DNA of 64,000 nt from CAYRNY01 sp964425755 (GCA_964425755.1 CAYRNY010000006.1:62001-126000); one strand, 5' to 3'. Shown: positions 26,260-35,337, numbered from the stretch's first letter. A program made the numbers and translations. The notes: generated from the sequence alone by a model not told the origin.

Positions 26260-27519
26260 TTACTGGTTATATTCAGGCAGCATCGGGCCGATCTGGGCCG
26301 CAGCGTTCGAGATCGCTGCGTCCACAGGCACCTGTCCTGTCAGCGCTTCCTGTATCATCAGCTGGATGACTTCTGAGACTTCCGGCCAGTTCGGCAGTGG
26401 GCCGCGCGGCATCGCGGTTTCCTGCTGTTCGACAAATACCGACAAGTACGGGTCGCTGGTCCAGTAGTCAGAGCTTTCGGCCACATCTGAGCGCGAGGGC
26501 AAGAAGCCCAATCCCTTGTACCAGTCAACGATACTGTCAGGGTCCTGCGTGAACGTGATGAAGTCCCAGGCGCAATCCTGCACGTCGCTGGAGGCGAAGA
26601 TGGTGAAGCTCTCGCCGCCAAGGGCAGAACCCGGTTGGCCGTCTTCCGGATACGGCAACGTAGCAACCGTGAATTCCAGGTCCGGCGTTTCAGCCGCGAG
26701 GCTGTTGAGGACCCACGGTCCGTTGAGCATCATCGCAGCATTGCCGGCCATGAATTGCCCCGGAACGTCACCAAAACCGTAGTTTACGATCTCTGGCGAA
26801 GCATATCCGTTTTCCACGAAGTCGGTCCAGAGCTGCAACGCAGCACGCCCGCCCTCGCTGTCGAGCGTTTCGAGACTCTCGCCCGTCTGCAGCAAGAACG
26901 GCAACCACATGAAGGTCGCAGTCTCATTACGTTCCGCCACGAGCGTAATGCCATACTGATTCGCGTCTGGATTTGTCAGTGCTGCAGCCCAATCCATGAG
27001 TTCGGCCCAGGTCTGCGGCGGGTTACCGACATCCAACCCCGCTTCTTCAGCCAGTGCGTTGTTGATGAACAGCGCCAGTGTGTTGCTGCCCACAGGCACG
27101 CCATAGTTGTGACCATCCCACATCGTGGTCGACCAGTGGCCCGGGAAGTAGTACTCCGCCTGCCCCCATTCTTCGATGCGGTCATCGAGCTGGGCAAGCA
27201 CACCCTGGGCAGAAAACATTGCGTGGTCAGGGTTGTCGATAATCGCGATATCCGGCTCATTTCCAGCCAGAATAGCGGTCGACAGCTCGCGCTTGAACTC
27301 CGCCGTGGGGATCGAGCGGATGCTCAGCGAGCATTCGTCCTGACTGGCTTCCCAGGCGTCTTTGAACTGTGCCACTGTCTCAGCATTCGTGCCGGTATCG
27401 CCCCAGTAATGCCACAGTTTGACCTCAGCACGGTCCTGGGCCCCTGCGGTCGAAAAGCCGCCCACGACCGTCAGCAGCATTGCGACGATGATGAACAGTG
27501 TTGTAGGCTTGAACCTCAT
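26260..27519 (-). CDS. Extracellular sugar-binding protein of ABC importer (CUT1)
   Basis: A 419-residue family 1 solute-binding protein. The signal peptide covers residues 1-28 (TTLFIIVAMLLTVVGGFS, ending STAGAQD), without a lipobox. The mature part starts VKLWHYWGDTGTNAETVAQF; GVPVGSNTLALFINNALAEEAGLD and GNAAMMLNGPWVLNSL are characteristic of UgpB/MalE-like proteins. aaaggag lies before the ATG. Here the binding protein follows the permeases rather than preceding them. Confidence 0.92.
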   Translation of the reverse strand: MRFKPTTLFIIVAMLLTVVGGFSTAGAQDRAEVKLWHYWGDTGTNAETVAQFKDAWEASQDECSLSIRSIPTAEFKRELSTAILAGNEPDIAIIDNPDHAMFSAQGVLAQLDDRIEEWGQAEYYFPGHWSTTMWDGHNYGVPVGSNTLALFINNALAEEAGLDVGNPPQTWAELMDWAAALTNPDANQYGITLVAERNETATFMWLPFLLQTGESLETLDSEGGRAALQLWTDFVENGYASPEIVNYGFGDVPGQFMAGNAAMMLNGPWVLNSLAAETPDLEFTVATLPYPEDGQPGSALGGESFTIFASSDVQDCAWDFITFTQDPDSIVDWYKGLGFLPSRSDVAESSDYWTSDPYLSVFVEQQETAMPRGPLPNWPEVSEVIQLMIQEALTGQVPVDAAISNAAAQIGPMLPEYNQ

Positions 27520-27633
27520 TGCTTTTTTGCTCCTTTGTCTAAACCATCAAAACCAATTGCTTACTGTCCAAAAGCGATCTGATCGCTGGCTTGAAGTGAG
27601 GTGTCGTGCCATCACGCTCCTTTCTAATTCGTG

Positions 27634-28527
27634 TTACTTCACTGAACCGGCAGTTAGACCGGTAACGAATTGCCGTTGTAGCGCCAGAATAATGACGACG
27701 ACTGGCACGGCGATGATGGTCGAGAAGGCCATCACACCTTCCCAGCGGATGCGGTAGTAACCAATGAAGTTATAGACACCTAGCGCCAGGGGGTGCAGCG
27801 CCACGTCTTGTAAGAACGATAGCGAGAACACGAAGTCACCCCATCCAAACAGGAACGCGAACAGCGTCACGGCGACAAGGCCAGGGCGCACCAGGGGCAC
27901 GATGACCGAACGCAGCGCCCTCAAGCGGGTTGCGCCGTCAATCAAGGCTGCTTCTTCCAGATCGCGCGGCACCTGCAGAAAGCTGGTACGCAAGATCAGG
28001 ATGCTGAAGGGCAACGCCATCGCCGCATCCGCCACGACCACCGAGGCGTAGCTGTTCGTGAACTCGAACTGCCGGAAGAACACGAACAGCGGAATCACGA
28101 GCAGCACTTCAGGTAACATTTGCGAGGTTAGCAACATCAGGATGAACAGCTTCGAACCACGCAGCCTGAAGCGCGCCAGTCCATACGCGGCGGGCACCGC
28201 AAAGATCATTGTCAGCACCATTGTGCCCAGGCCCAGGATTAGCGAATTCTTCATATACCGCAGACCGTCGATCGGCACCTGCGTGCCTTCCGGGGGATGG
28301 CCGAAGATCTCCAGGTAAATGTTGGTGTTGATTTCGCGTGGGAAGATCAACGGCGGGTCGCGCATGATGTCAGCGGGGGCCTTAAGCGACGTCGAAACCA
28401 TCCAAAATAGCGGAAACAGGTACACCAACGTCGCGGCCAACGCGATCAAGAACAGCACAGCCCTGACAATTTGTTTGCGGGTGCTGTAGTTGCCGAAATC
28501 CAGAACCGTACCAATATTGACGGCCAC
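27634..28527 (-). CDS. ABC sugar importer permease, MalG type (CUT1)
   Basis: A 297-residue permease with six predicted helices, EAA loop RDLEEAALIDGATRLRALRSVI, and the MalG-type end RQFVTGLTAGSVK. It starts with GTG overlapping by one base the TAG stop of the MalF-type gene. A near-perfect Shine-Dalgarno aggaggtgat lies just upstream, so expression is tightly coupled. The next gene (binding protein) begins 114 bases later. Confidence 0.92.
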   Translation of the reverse strand: MAVNIGTVLDFGNYSTRKQIVRAVLFLIALAATLVYLFPLFWMVSTSLKAPADIMRDPPLIFPREINTNIYLEIFGHPPEGTQVPIDGLRYMKNSLILGLGTMVLTMIFAVPAAYGLARFRLRGSKLFILMLLTSQMLPEVLLVIPLFVFFRQFEFTNSYASVVVADAAMALPFSILILRTSFLQVPRDLEEAALIDGATRLRALRSVIVPLVRPGLVAVTLFAFLFGWGDFVFSLSFLQDVALHPLALGVYNFIGYYRIRWEGVMAFSTIIAVPVVVIILALQRQFVTGLTAGSVK

Positions 28528-29462
28528 TACATCACCTCCTCAGACGTCGTCCGAATGTACAGCAGCGCCACGACCAAGAGCATCGCCAGCATGATCACGC
28601 TGATGGCGGCCCCTTCACCGAAATTGAACCGGTTGAAGGACTCGCGATAGGCGAGTGTGGGCAGCACTTCGGTCGCATTGACCGGGCCACCGCCCGTCAT
28701 GACCCAGATGACATCAAACACTCGCAGCGTGTAAATGAGTCCCAGCATCAGCGTCGCCAGAATCGTGGGTTTCATCATAGGGATCGTCAGATGAATGAGT
28801 TTTTGGCGCTGGGTTGCGCCGTCAACGGTCGCCGCTTCATAGACATCTTCCGGCAGCCCCGTCAGGCCGCTGGCGAGCAAGATCAAGTTAAAGGGAATGC
28901 CCAACCAGATGTTAGTGATAATGACGCTAGCGAGCGCGTAGTCCTGATTCAGCAGCCAGCGGACCGGTTCTCTGATCAGACCGATTTCCTGCAAAAAGAA
29001 ATTGACAAACCCGAAGTCGTAGTTGAACAACCACAAGAAGATCGTGCCGCTGACAATGGGCGGGATACGCCAACCCGAGATCAACAGTCCGCGAAAGAGG
29101 TGACGCAACGGAAACGCTTCATTGAGCAGAATCGCCAGCGCCAACCCGATGATGAACTGGAAGAAAACGGATGAGAACGTAAAGACCAACGAGTTTGTGA
29201 GCGCCTTCGAGAAAGCCGGGTCATCGATGACGTTCCGAAAATTATCCAGACCGGTGAAGGGGCGCTCCCCGGCGACCAACGTCCTAAGGGTGACCTCTTG
29301 GAAGGCCATGCGGACCGTATCGAAAAGTGGATACCCGATGACAACCAGCAGAAAAAGACCGGCGGGCAGCAGAAACAAATACCCTATCTGTTCGCCCTGA
29401 AAAAGCTGCTTCCACAAACTGCGATCAGTTCTGGCTGTCGAAAGTCGTTCACTTAACTGCAT
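28527..29462 (-). CDS. ABC sugar importer permease, MalF type (CUT1)
   Basis: A 311-residue permease. The first helix GYLFLLPAGLFLLVVIGYPLFDTV and the EAA loop EDVYEAATVDGATQRQKLIHL are well conserved. It starts 20 bases after the LacI gene stop on the same strand, so the regulator and importer are almost certainly one transcript. No ATPase gene accompanies it. Confidence 0.92.
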   Translation of the reverse strand: MQLSERLSTARTDRSLWKQLFQGEQIGYLFLLPAGLFLLVVIGYPLFDTVRMAFQEVTLRTLVAGERPFTGLDNFRNVIDDPAFSKALTNSLVFTFSSVFFQFIIGLALAILLNEAFPLRHLFRGLLISGWRIPPIVSGTIFLWLFNYDFGFVNFFLQEIGLIREPVRWLLNQDYALASVIITNIWLGIPFNLILLASGLTGLPEDVYEAATVDGATQRQKLIHLTIPMMKPTILATLMLGLIYTLRVFDVIWVMTGGGPVNATEVLPTLAYRESFNRFNFGEGAAISVIMLAMLLVVALLYIRTTSEEVM

Positions 29463-29482
29463 CGTTCAGACTCCGAATAAGG

Positions 29483-30538
29483 TCAACGGGGTGGCGGGCC
29501 GCTGGTTTCGCGAACGATCAGCTCAAACGGCAGATAAACGTGCTCCGTAGCGGGAGTCTCAGCTTGTAAGTTCTTCAGGAGCAGCCTGGCGGCACGATAG
29601 CCACGCTCAAAATTCATGGAGTCGAAACCTGTCAGCGAGGGGATCATAAGTCCGGCGCTGGCTTCGCCCACAATGCCAACGATCGAGAAATCGTCGGGGA
29701 TACGCAGACCCCGGTCGGCCAGGGCGCGGTATACCCCGGCTAGCGTCGCCGAATAGGCAGTGACTAGCCCGGTCATGTTGGGTAGCTCTTCTAGCAGCTC
29801 GTTCATCGCCTGGTACATATCATCGACCGACAGCGCGACTTCGCGGAAGGCTGACGTGATACCAAATTCACGTAGCGCTGCCTCAAAGCCCTGCATACAC
29901 TGCACCGGACCGGTGTTGCCATCAAGCCGCCAGGCTTCTGGGAATGTGAGAAAGCCGATTTCGCGGTGTCCGAGTTCGACAAGATGCTCAAACGATTGAA
30001 AAACACCCTTGTCGTACTCAATGTCGACAAAACTAACGCCCGTGTTGTCCGCACAACTCCCGATGATGACAAACGGAAACTCGTTCTCGCGCAACAGGTC
30101 CACGCGCCAGTCATGCAAGCGTATCTGCATCAGGATAACGCCATCCGTCTGGCGACCCCGATACAGGTTAAGCAGTTTCTCTGCCGACACAGGGACTGTG
30201 ATCAAGTTGAAGAAATATTCTTCCTCCGTCGCAGCCCGTGCCGCACCGGTTAGGAACTCAAGCTCGATCTGAGTGCAGTTCTCATCCCAGGGAAACAGCA
30301 TGGTAATCGTGTTGGTCTTTCCAGAGCGCAACCGCTGCGCCTGGCTGTGTGGCGTATAACCGAGCGCTTCTGCAGCATCGCGTACTCGTCGCTGTGTTTC
30401 CTCCGGGATCGACACGCTGGCATTATTGTTGAGGACATATGAAACCGTCGTGCGAGAGACCCCTGCCAGCTTGGCGACGTCTGCCTGAGTGGGAAGTGAT
30501 TTAGGTCGATTGCTGCTCGTAATCTCTTGGTTTGTCAT
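29483..30538 (-). CDS. LacI-family transcriptional repressor
   Basis: A 351-residue regulator. The DNA-binding segment TQADVAKLAGVSRTTVSYVLNN begins at about residue 16, followed by the sensor domain. The start at 30538 has aaaggtga upstream; an earlier in-frame start would lie over the operators. It is first in an operon with two permeases, a binding protein and the GH63-like enzyme. The promoter carries three tandem perfect palindromes, so the whole operon is probably autoregulated. It is a paralogue of the LacI protein at 10420-11475. Confidence 0.92.
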   Translation of the reverse strand: MTNQEITSSNRPKSLPTQADVAKLAGVSRTTVSYVLNNNASVSIPEETQRRVRDAAEALGYTPHSQAQRLRSGKTNTITMLFPWDENCTQIELEFLTGAARAATEEEYFFNLITVPVSAEKLLNLYRGRQTDGVILMQIRLHDWRVDLLRENEFPFVIIGSCADNTGVSFVDIEYDKGVFQSFEHLVELGHREIGFLTFPEAWRLDGNTGPVQCMQGFEAALREFGITSAFREVALSVDDMYQAMNELLEELPNMTGLVTAYSATLAGVYRALADRGLRIPDDFSIVGIVGEASAGLMIPSLTGFDSMNFERGYRAARLLLKNLQAETPATEHVYLPFELIVRETSGPPPR

Positions 30539-30552
30539 CAGGTCACCTTTAC

Positions 30553-30590
30553 TGACACGTGTCACTGACACGTGTCACTGACACGTGTCA
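30553..30590 (-). promoter_or_regulatory. Three tandem perfect operator palindromes
   Basis: TGACACGTGTCA, a perfect 12-bp palindrome, occurs three times at 30553-30564, 30566-30577 and 30579-30590, each separated by one C (13-bp period). The array lies between the -10 box and the ribosome binding site of the LacI gene. It is the obvious candidate operator for that repressor. Confidence 0.75.
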
Positions 30591-30592
30591 TT

Positions 30593-30622
30593 AGCGTATC
30601 ACAGCATTGAGATTGGAGTCAA
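30593..30622 (-). promoter_or_regulatory. Promoter of LacI-importer operon
   Basis: On the minus strand, TTGACT (30617-30622), an 18-base spacer and TACGCT (30593-30598). The triple operator begins three bases downstream of the -10 box. Confidence 0.5.
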
Positions 30623-30996
30623 CCAATGTTCCTTGAAAAGAATTTGACAGCGAAGATGTGGTTGCGTTTTTCAAATGTCACGTGGCGGTATTGGACCGTG
30701 TTCTCCGCTTAACATGATTGAGCATCTGTATGCTCATCATGCAGTAGTTGCGAATAGCCTGCCGGCATCAAGTTATCCTGTCACCGCCGATCTCGCTCGC
30801 TCCCAGAGCACCGACCTGACATCGCCATACTGGACCAAGCGCCACTGAGCTTTACCCCGTAGAGTGGAGAAAAAAGCTGTCCTGAAAACTGCCGCTCATG
30901 GAAGAGGTTCAGCATCAGCTCCAGCACGCTGACGGACGCTCCGCGAAAGACGCTTTCAACCATACAGTGTGTCCTTTGTTCTCGCGCATATGTCAC
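30623..30996. other. Intergenic region with one inverted repeat
   Basis: No supportable gene. It contains tgagcat-ctgt-atgctca (30719-30736), a perfect 7-bp inverted repeat. The region lies downstream of the truncated MFS gene and probably includes sequence that replaced the lost 3' end of that gene. Confidence 0.4.
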
Positions 30997-32139
30997 TCAC
31001 AGTATGATGGCACCTTGATGCTTGCGGCCAAACAGGGTAGCCCACACCGTCCCATCAAAGACCGACCCGATGCCCATGAAAAAGCCAAACGCCATCGCAT
31101 ACACCAGCAACAGCGCCGCCGGGGTCATGCTGGTCGCCAGCATGTTGGCCGCCATCAGGCCACCGAGTTGCAGCGCCATGACACTGTTTGGGCGCAGCCG
31201 GTCGATCAGCCAACCGGTGAACAGGGTCGAAGCGGCGGTCATCAACGCTGCATAACCGAATGTTTCGGCAGCTTTGAGGGGCATGTGCCCCAGGTCCTCA
31301 AACAGGGAAATCTGGTGAAATATGAGACCGGTGCCCCACGCTGAACTCAGCGCGCGTCCTGCAATAAATGTCCAGAAAATTGGCGTATGCATGGCTTGGG
31401 TAAGTGTCCAATCGCCGTTGGGATCGATGGTTTGACTTGCTGCGTCTTCCTTTCGACCATCGGGTCGCAAACCGAAATCCTCTGGCCGATCGCGCATCAA
31501 CAGCCAGGTTAACGGCAGTACAACCAACCCGACTGCACCACCCAGCAAGAGCCAGGTCTGACGCCAGCCGTGCGCATCGATGTAACTCTGTAACCAGGGC
31601 AGGTACAGGCGCTGGAACAGTGCAAAACAGACCAGCGATATGCCCATCACGAACCCACGCCGCGCATTGAACCATTCGGCAATGGCGGTCGAGCTGGTCA
31701 AGCCTAATGATCCCTGCCCCAATCCACGAATAGCGATAAAGCTGATGAGGATCGTCACCGGTCCCATGATGAGCGAACACGCCAGCAGTGCCAGGGCAAA
31801 CAGACCGGCAATGATCGTGCCAGCCAGCCGGTTTCCGCGCCGGTCGATCTGGCGGCCAATCCAGGTCAGACTAAGTGCCGCAAGGAATGTTCCCAGTCCA
31901 TATAACCCCGACACGGTGGTACGGCTGAGGTCAAAGTCGGCAATGTAGTGATCGATGAACAGCGATACCGAGAAACTCTGTCCGGGCGCTGTCGCGGACA
32001 GTCCAAGTGTCGCTATCCCCCATACGACCCACCCGTAGAAGATAGGAGAGCGTTGAACGAACGTTCTTGAATCGATTGTGTTTGTGCCATGAGCTCCGGT
32101 GATCTTTAGACTGCAAGCCTGACCGGGTATTCCGGTCAT
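30997..32139 (-). pseudogene. MFS transporter, truncated after helix 10
   Basis: A 380-residue major facilitator protein. Ten hydrophobic helices are visible, from SPIFYGWVVWGIATLGLSAT to LLLVYAMAFGFFMGIGSVF. The conserved loop IDRRGNRL follows helix 2. The frame stops at LFGRKHQGAIIL, where related transporters continue with helices 11 and 12 (usual length about 400-430). No frame downstream resumes the missing part, so the 3' end seems to have been lost by rearrangement and not by a simple frameshift. The start is uncertain; ccaggt before the ATG is poor. The substrate is unknown (monocarboxylate/oxalate-type MFS suspected). It may still be expressed but is probably not a normal transporter. 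Confidence 0.6.
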
Positions 32140-32388
32140 ACCTGGTCCATTTTAACAGATTGCATATAGGAGCTAACAAGTATCAGCTTGGCAACGTTAA
32201 AAAGCAGCCCATCACTGAGCCGCTTCCGATCGATGCTAGAGTGACCAGCACTGGCTCGCTCTCAGGACCGATCGCCGGGCAAATACACTACGCCCCGATC
32301 AGCATCGATTATGGTGCTTTTACTAACCCCGTTGCGATAGGAAAAGAGATGCTTCAGGTGTGCGTGGTACAGGAATCGCGTGCAATGC

Positions 32389-32979
32389 CTAATGACCGTG
32401 GTGCGTGTCATGAGTTTCCGGCGCAGTTGTGTACCCCCGCAACGTGTTGTACAGTTGGACCTGGTGCGGGGTCAGGATTTCGAGAGTCACCAGGTGCGTG
32501 CGCAGATGAACGAAGCGCAGTTCGGCTTTGAGACTCTCGATGCTGACGAGCCTGTCACGGAGCGATTCCTCATCAATCGTCCCATCGCGAAAGGCCAGCT
32601 CAAGACCGGCTTCCTGTTCGAGAATCTGCTCACCCAGCGCGATGGCCTGCAGCAGCATGTCGTCAAACAACGCCTGAAATTGGGCCTGTTGGTCGGAAGT
32701 CAATTCCAAATCGTCCGCCAGGTCGAGCACATGGCGCGGGCCGGGATAGCCGTTCAACTCAGCAGGCAGTGCCATTCCTAACCCGGCCCCGGTGCGATAG
32801 CCTTCGATGGTAGCGGGATCGATGCCCCGAATTTCGGTGTCCAGCAGCGCCCCATAAGCTGACGGAGTCGGTGTCGGTTCGCCCTGCGCGCTTGCGCCAC
32901 TTCCAATACTTATGACCAGTGCCAGTAACACAACGCCACTGATTGCCATCATCAACCCAAAAACCCGCTTAGGCTGCAT
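32389..32979 (-). CDS. Spy/CpxP-like exported protein
   Basis: A 196-residue exported or membrane-anchored protein. The hydrophobic N-terminal segment is about residues 5-30, then a Thr/Pro-rich linker. A helical domain contains LTSDQQAQF and, near the end, LTPHQVQLYNTL, the two LTxxQ-type motifs of Spy/CpxP and periplasmic heavy-metal sensor proteins. The C-terminus is His-rich (HDTHHGH) and could bind metal. The start at 32979 has ggaggattaca upstream. The family buffers unfolded envelope proteins or senses metals; the arsenic-type operon lies 3 kb away. Function is inferred from motifs only. Confidence 0.65.
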   Translation of the reverse strand: MQPKRVFGLMMAISGVVLLALVISIGSGASAQGEPTPTPSAYGALLDTEIRGIDPATIEGYRTGAGLGMALPAELNGYPGPRHVLDLADDLELTSDQQAQFQALFDDMLLQAIALGEQILEQEAGLELAFRDGTIDEESLRDRLVSIESLKAELRFVHLRTHLVTLEILTPHQVQLYNTLRGYTTAPETHDTHHGH

Positions 32980-33231
32980 TGTAATCCTCCATATGTCGGT
33001 GATGAGATCACTCATTGTCTGGTCTGTTTTCGGCATGGAATATTGTAGGGATGCTCACGCAAAGTTGCCCAATCAGGCAATACAATGTTTGGGTTTTGCT
33101 TCTTCATCCATTTCGGCACATCAGCAGTGTACGTCGCACGGTGATTACCACAGCCAATGCAGGGGCAAGCCTGAAAACATACACCGCAGGTGGATCGTCT
33201 GACCTGTTCTGCGTGCGTAGGGTGGCGGATT

Positions 33232-33957
33232 CTAGCCCGTTCCACTGCGCAGCATGGCGGCGAATTCGTCCGGCATATCGGTGGCTTCAATCGCCTGCGC
33301 GGTCTTTTCCACGTCATAGGCTACGCGAACGAACTCGACGTCCAGTGCTCGCCCATTGGTCCGTAAGACCACATATCCCGCACGAGGATCGTTGTCTTTG
33401 GGTTTGCCGACACTGCCGGCATTGATCACATGCCGCCCACTAGGCAGCACCTTGTGATAGGGTAAATGCGTATGCCCGCACACCAGCACATCCGCCTCGA
33501 CCAGGTCCAGCAGCCGCTCGAAGCTACTGTCCGGGCGATCCTCATAGAGATACTCGTTGATCTTGCGCGGGCTGCCATGGACCAGCATGACCCGTAAGTC
33601 ACCAAGTGCTACCGGGATCTGCATCGGCAATTCACGCAGAAACGCCTTGTTTGCGTCCGTCGTGTGTGTGTTGGACCACGCAATCGAGCGTTCGCCGAGC
33701 GCTTTGGCTTCGGCGGTTCTGTAGGCACAGCCGCAGTCGTCGCTGCTGTGGCCCACACCCTGGTCGTAATTGCCCATCAGCGTGGGGATATCGCGTTCGC
33801 GGATGGCGGTCACAACCTCGTTGGGGAATGTGCCATAGCCGACGAGGTCACCCAAGCAATAGAGGTTGTTCAGCCCGCGCGTTTCGATGTCCTGGAACAC
33901 CGCCTCAAGCGCGGGTAGGTTGGCGTGGATATCACCAAAGATCGTCACATAGTCCAT
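33232..33957 (-). CDS. Calcineurin-like metallophosphoesterase
   Basis: A 241-residue two-metal phosphoesterase. All family motifs are present in order: FGDIHAN (Asp9, His11), LGDLVGYG (Asp37), GNYD (Asn63), LVHGSP and CGHTHLP. The compact form resembles YfcE/MJ0936-type phosphodiesterases. The natural substrate is not predictable. It stands alone, with a terminator-like hairpin from the next minus-strand gene upstream. Confidence 0.88.
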   Translation of the reverse strand: MDYVTIFGDIHANLPALEAVFQDIETRGLNNLYCLGDLVGYGTFPNEVVTAIRERDIPTLMGNYDQGVGHSSDDCGCAYRTAEAKALGERSIAWSNTHTTDANKAFLRELPMQIPVALGDLRVMLVHGSPRKINEYLYEDRPDSSFERLLDLVEADVLVCGHTHLPYHKVLPSGRHVINAGSVGKPKDNDPRAGYVVLRTNGRALDVEFVRVAYDVEKTAQAIEATDMPDEFAAMLRSGTG

Positions 33958-34040
33958 CTATCATCCACCTTCTGATATCGAATTTGGAGAGTAGCTATCT
34001 GAGGTGAAGGATTATAGCGGTAAAGGGCAAAAAGGGGTTA

Positions 34041-34060
34041 AGAAAGAACGAATTCTTTTT
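34041..34060 (-). terminator. Probable terminator after Fe-S protein gene
   Basis: aaagaa-cgaa-ttcttt (34043-34058) forms a short AT-rich stem. On the minus strand, pyrimidine-rich sequence ending in TTTTT follows a few bases later. It lies 12 bases past the stop of the Fe-S protein gene. Confidence 0.4.
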
Positions 34061-34071
34061 AATCTGCTCGA

Positions 34072-34620
34072 TCAGGCTCCGACGCCCAACATCGCTTCGA
34101 GTGTCACCCGCCAGTCGGCAAATGCTGCATCTTCGGCCAGCGGTTTGCATTCGTCTACGCCGCGCTGCTGCTGCAACAAGGCAAATGCGAAGGCCATGCA
34201 GGTCACTTCGCCGCACTGCTTACAGTTGGACTGCGGCAGCAGCGTCCAGACATCCAGCGGGCGAGGCGCGCGCCGAGGCTGGGTCAGTGGTTTCAGCTCG
34301 TGACGGTATGTCCATGTCGCATTGATCGCGTCCACCAGGGCGCTCAGCAGCCCCAATCCTTGCTCGGTATCATCCACCTGGGTGAAGATCACCTTGTCGC
34401 GGTAAAGCGTCAGAAACCCGCGCTCGCGGCGGAACGTGAGCGTAAAGGCATCCGGATTGTACGTGATGATGTTCGGCAGCGTGGCGAGAAACGGTAAAAC
34501 ATCGCCCAGATCGCGCGAGGGGCTGCCGACCACGATGATTTTCCCCGGCTCAGCCAGGCACGGCAGCGTGCGCACTAAGGCGATAGACTCCAGGTACGTG
34601 CCATCCGTTCCCAAGATCAC
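34072..34620 (-). CDS. Fe-S cluster domain protein, CdhE/ACS-gamma-like cysteine motif
   Basis: A 182-residue protein. The C-terminal part has Cys133, Cys136, Cys141 and Cys158 in SNCKQCGEVTCMAFA...ECKPL, the four-cysteine [4Fe-4S] motif of the Fe-S domain found in the CODH/acetyl-CoA synthase gamma subunit and Rnf proteins. The N-terminal 120 residues do not resemble a corrinoid methyltransferase. It starts with GTG with gaggaagg very close upstream, so initiation may be coupled to a short preceding frame. Its role is probably redox or cofactor-related, unknown. Confidence 0.6.
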   Translation of the reverse strand: MILGTDGTYLESIALVRTLPCLAEPGKIIVVGSPSRDLGDVLPFLATLPNIITYNPDAFTLTFRRERGFLTLYRDKVIFTQVDDTEQGLGLLSALVDAINATWTYRHELKPLTQPRRAPRPLDVWTLLPQSNCKQCGEVTCMAFAFALLQQQRGVDECKPLAEDAAFADWRVTLEAMLGVGA

Positions 34621-34693
34621 ACCTTCCTCATGGCTTGAAGAGGTTGCCCTGCACAGTGGTGATGCCTGCCCCAGGCACCTGAATCATAACCTT

Positions 34694-34840
34694 TCAACCA
34701 CCCTCAAGGGCTTCACGCACTTTGCCTTTAAGGTGCTGTTTGAGAAACGCCAGCGCCGCCTCAGCATCTTCATCTATCAGGATGCGCATAAGCTCGATGA
34801 TGTCCGCGTCATCAAGCGTCAGTGTGATCGCTTTTTTCAT
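34694..34840 (-). CDS. Small 48-residue protein, unknown
   Basis: A short gene on the minus strand encoding 48 residues beginning MKKAITLTLDDADIIEL and ending REALEGG. aggag lies six bases before the ATG at 34840; a second ATG at 34846 overlaps that site. The acidic helical pattern (IIELMRILIDEDAEAALAFL) resembles small antitoxin-like or regulatory proteins, but I cannot assign a family. Between it and the Fe-S protein lies a 19-codon frame (34628-34687) whose TGA is 7 bases before the GTG of that gene. The three may be translationally coupled. Confidence 0.5.
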   Translation of the reverse strand: MKKAITLTLDDADIIELMRILIDEDAEAALAFLKQHLKGKVREALEGG

Positions 34841-34876
34841 GGTCATCTCCTGTGTCTGAGGTAGACGGCATTCTAC

Positions 34877-35337
34877 TTATCCTGTTCTGTGATGCTCGCC
34901 TTCTGGCCCGGAGTGGCGCACCACCAGCACCGGATGGCGACTCAGGCGCAGCACGTTCTCAAACGCACTGCCGGTTAGAATCTCTCGTAACGCGCTGCGC
35001 CCGCGAGAACCTAACACGATTAACGAAGGATTATCTTCCTCGGCCACACGCAGGGTCTCGCGCACCGGGTGTCCGTGACGCAGCAGCGGTCGCGCTTGCA
35101 GCCCAAACATCCGCAGCGCACAGCACAGTTGCTCCAGCCGCTCGGTATCTTCTTGATCAGAAGCAGTGATTTGTTCTGGAGTCCGGTGCTGCATGGTGCG
35201 CTCATCCTGCACGTGCAAGACGGTCACCTCCTGAGTCCCAGCGCTTTTCCCTGTGCTCCGATGACAATCAGGTTGACTTGCTCCTCTCCGGCCACCTGTA
35301 GAATCTGCTCAGCAGGCGAACCATAGCGCACATGAGT
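34877..35337 (-). pseudogene. Universal stress protein, eroded tandem Usp
   Basis: The downstream part (35227-34877) encodes a Usp domain with VTVLHVQDE and the nucleotide-binding end LIVLGSRGRSALREILTGSA. Its only start is a GTG fused to the ribosome site. Overlapping it by four bases, another frame (35337-35224) encodes the end of a second Usp domain: THVRYGSPAEQILQVAGEEQ then NLIVIGAQGKALG. Upstream of that, the first domain's N-terminus is broken by stops and frameshifts. This looks like a two-domain Usp protein in decay. Confidence 0.55.

Noticed and set aside
30553..30590. CRISPR-like or tandem-repeat array
   Set aside because: The repeats are palindromic, 13-bp period, no spacers, and sit exactly at a promoter; no cas genes anywhere in the window.
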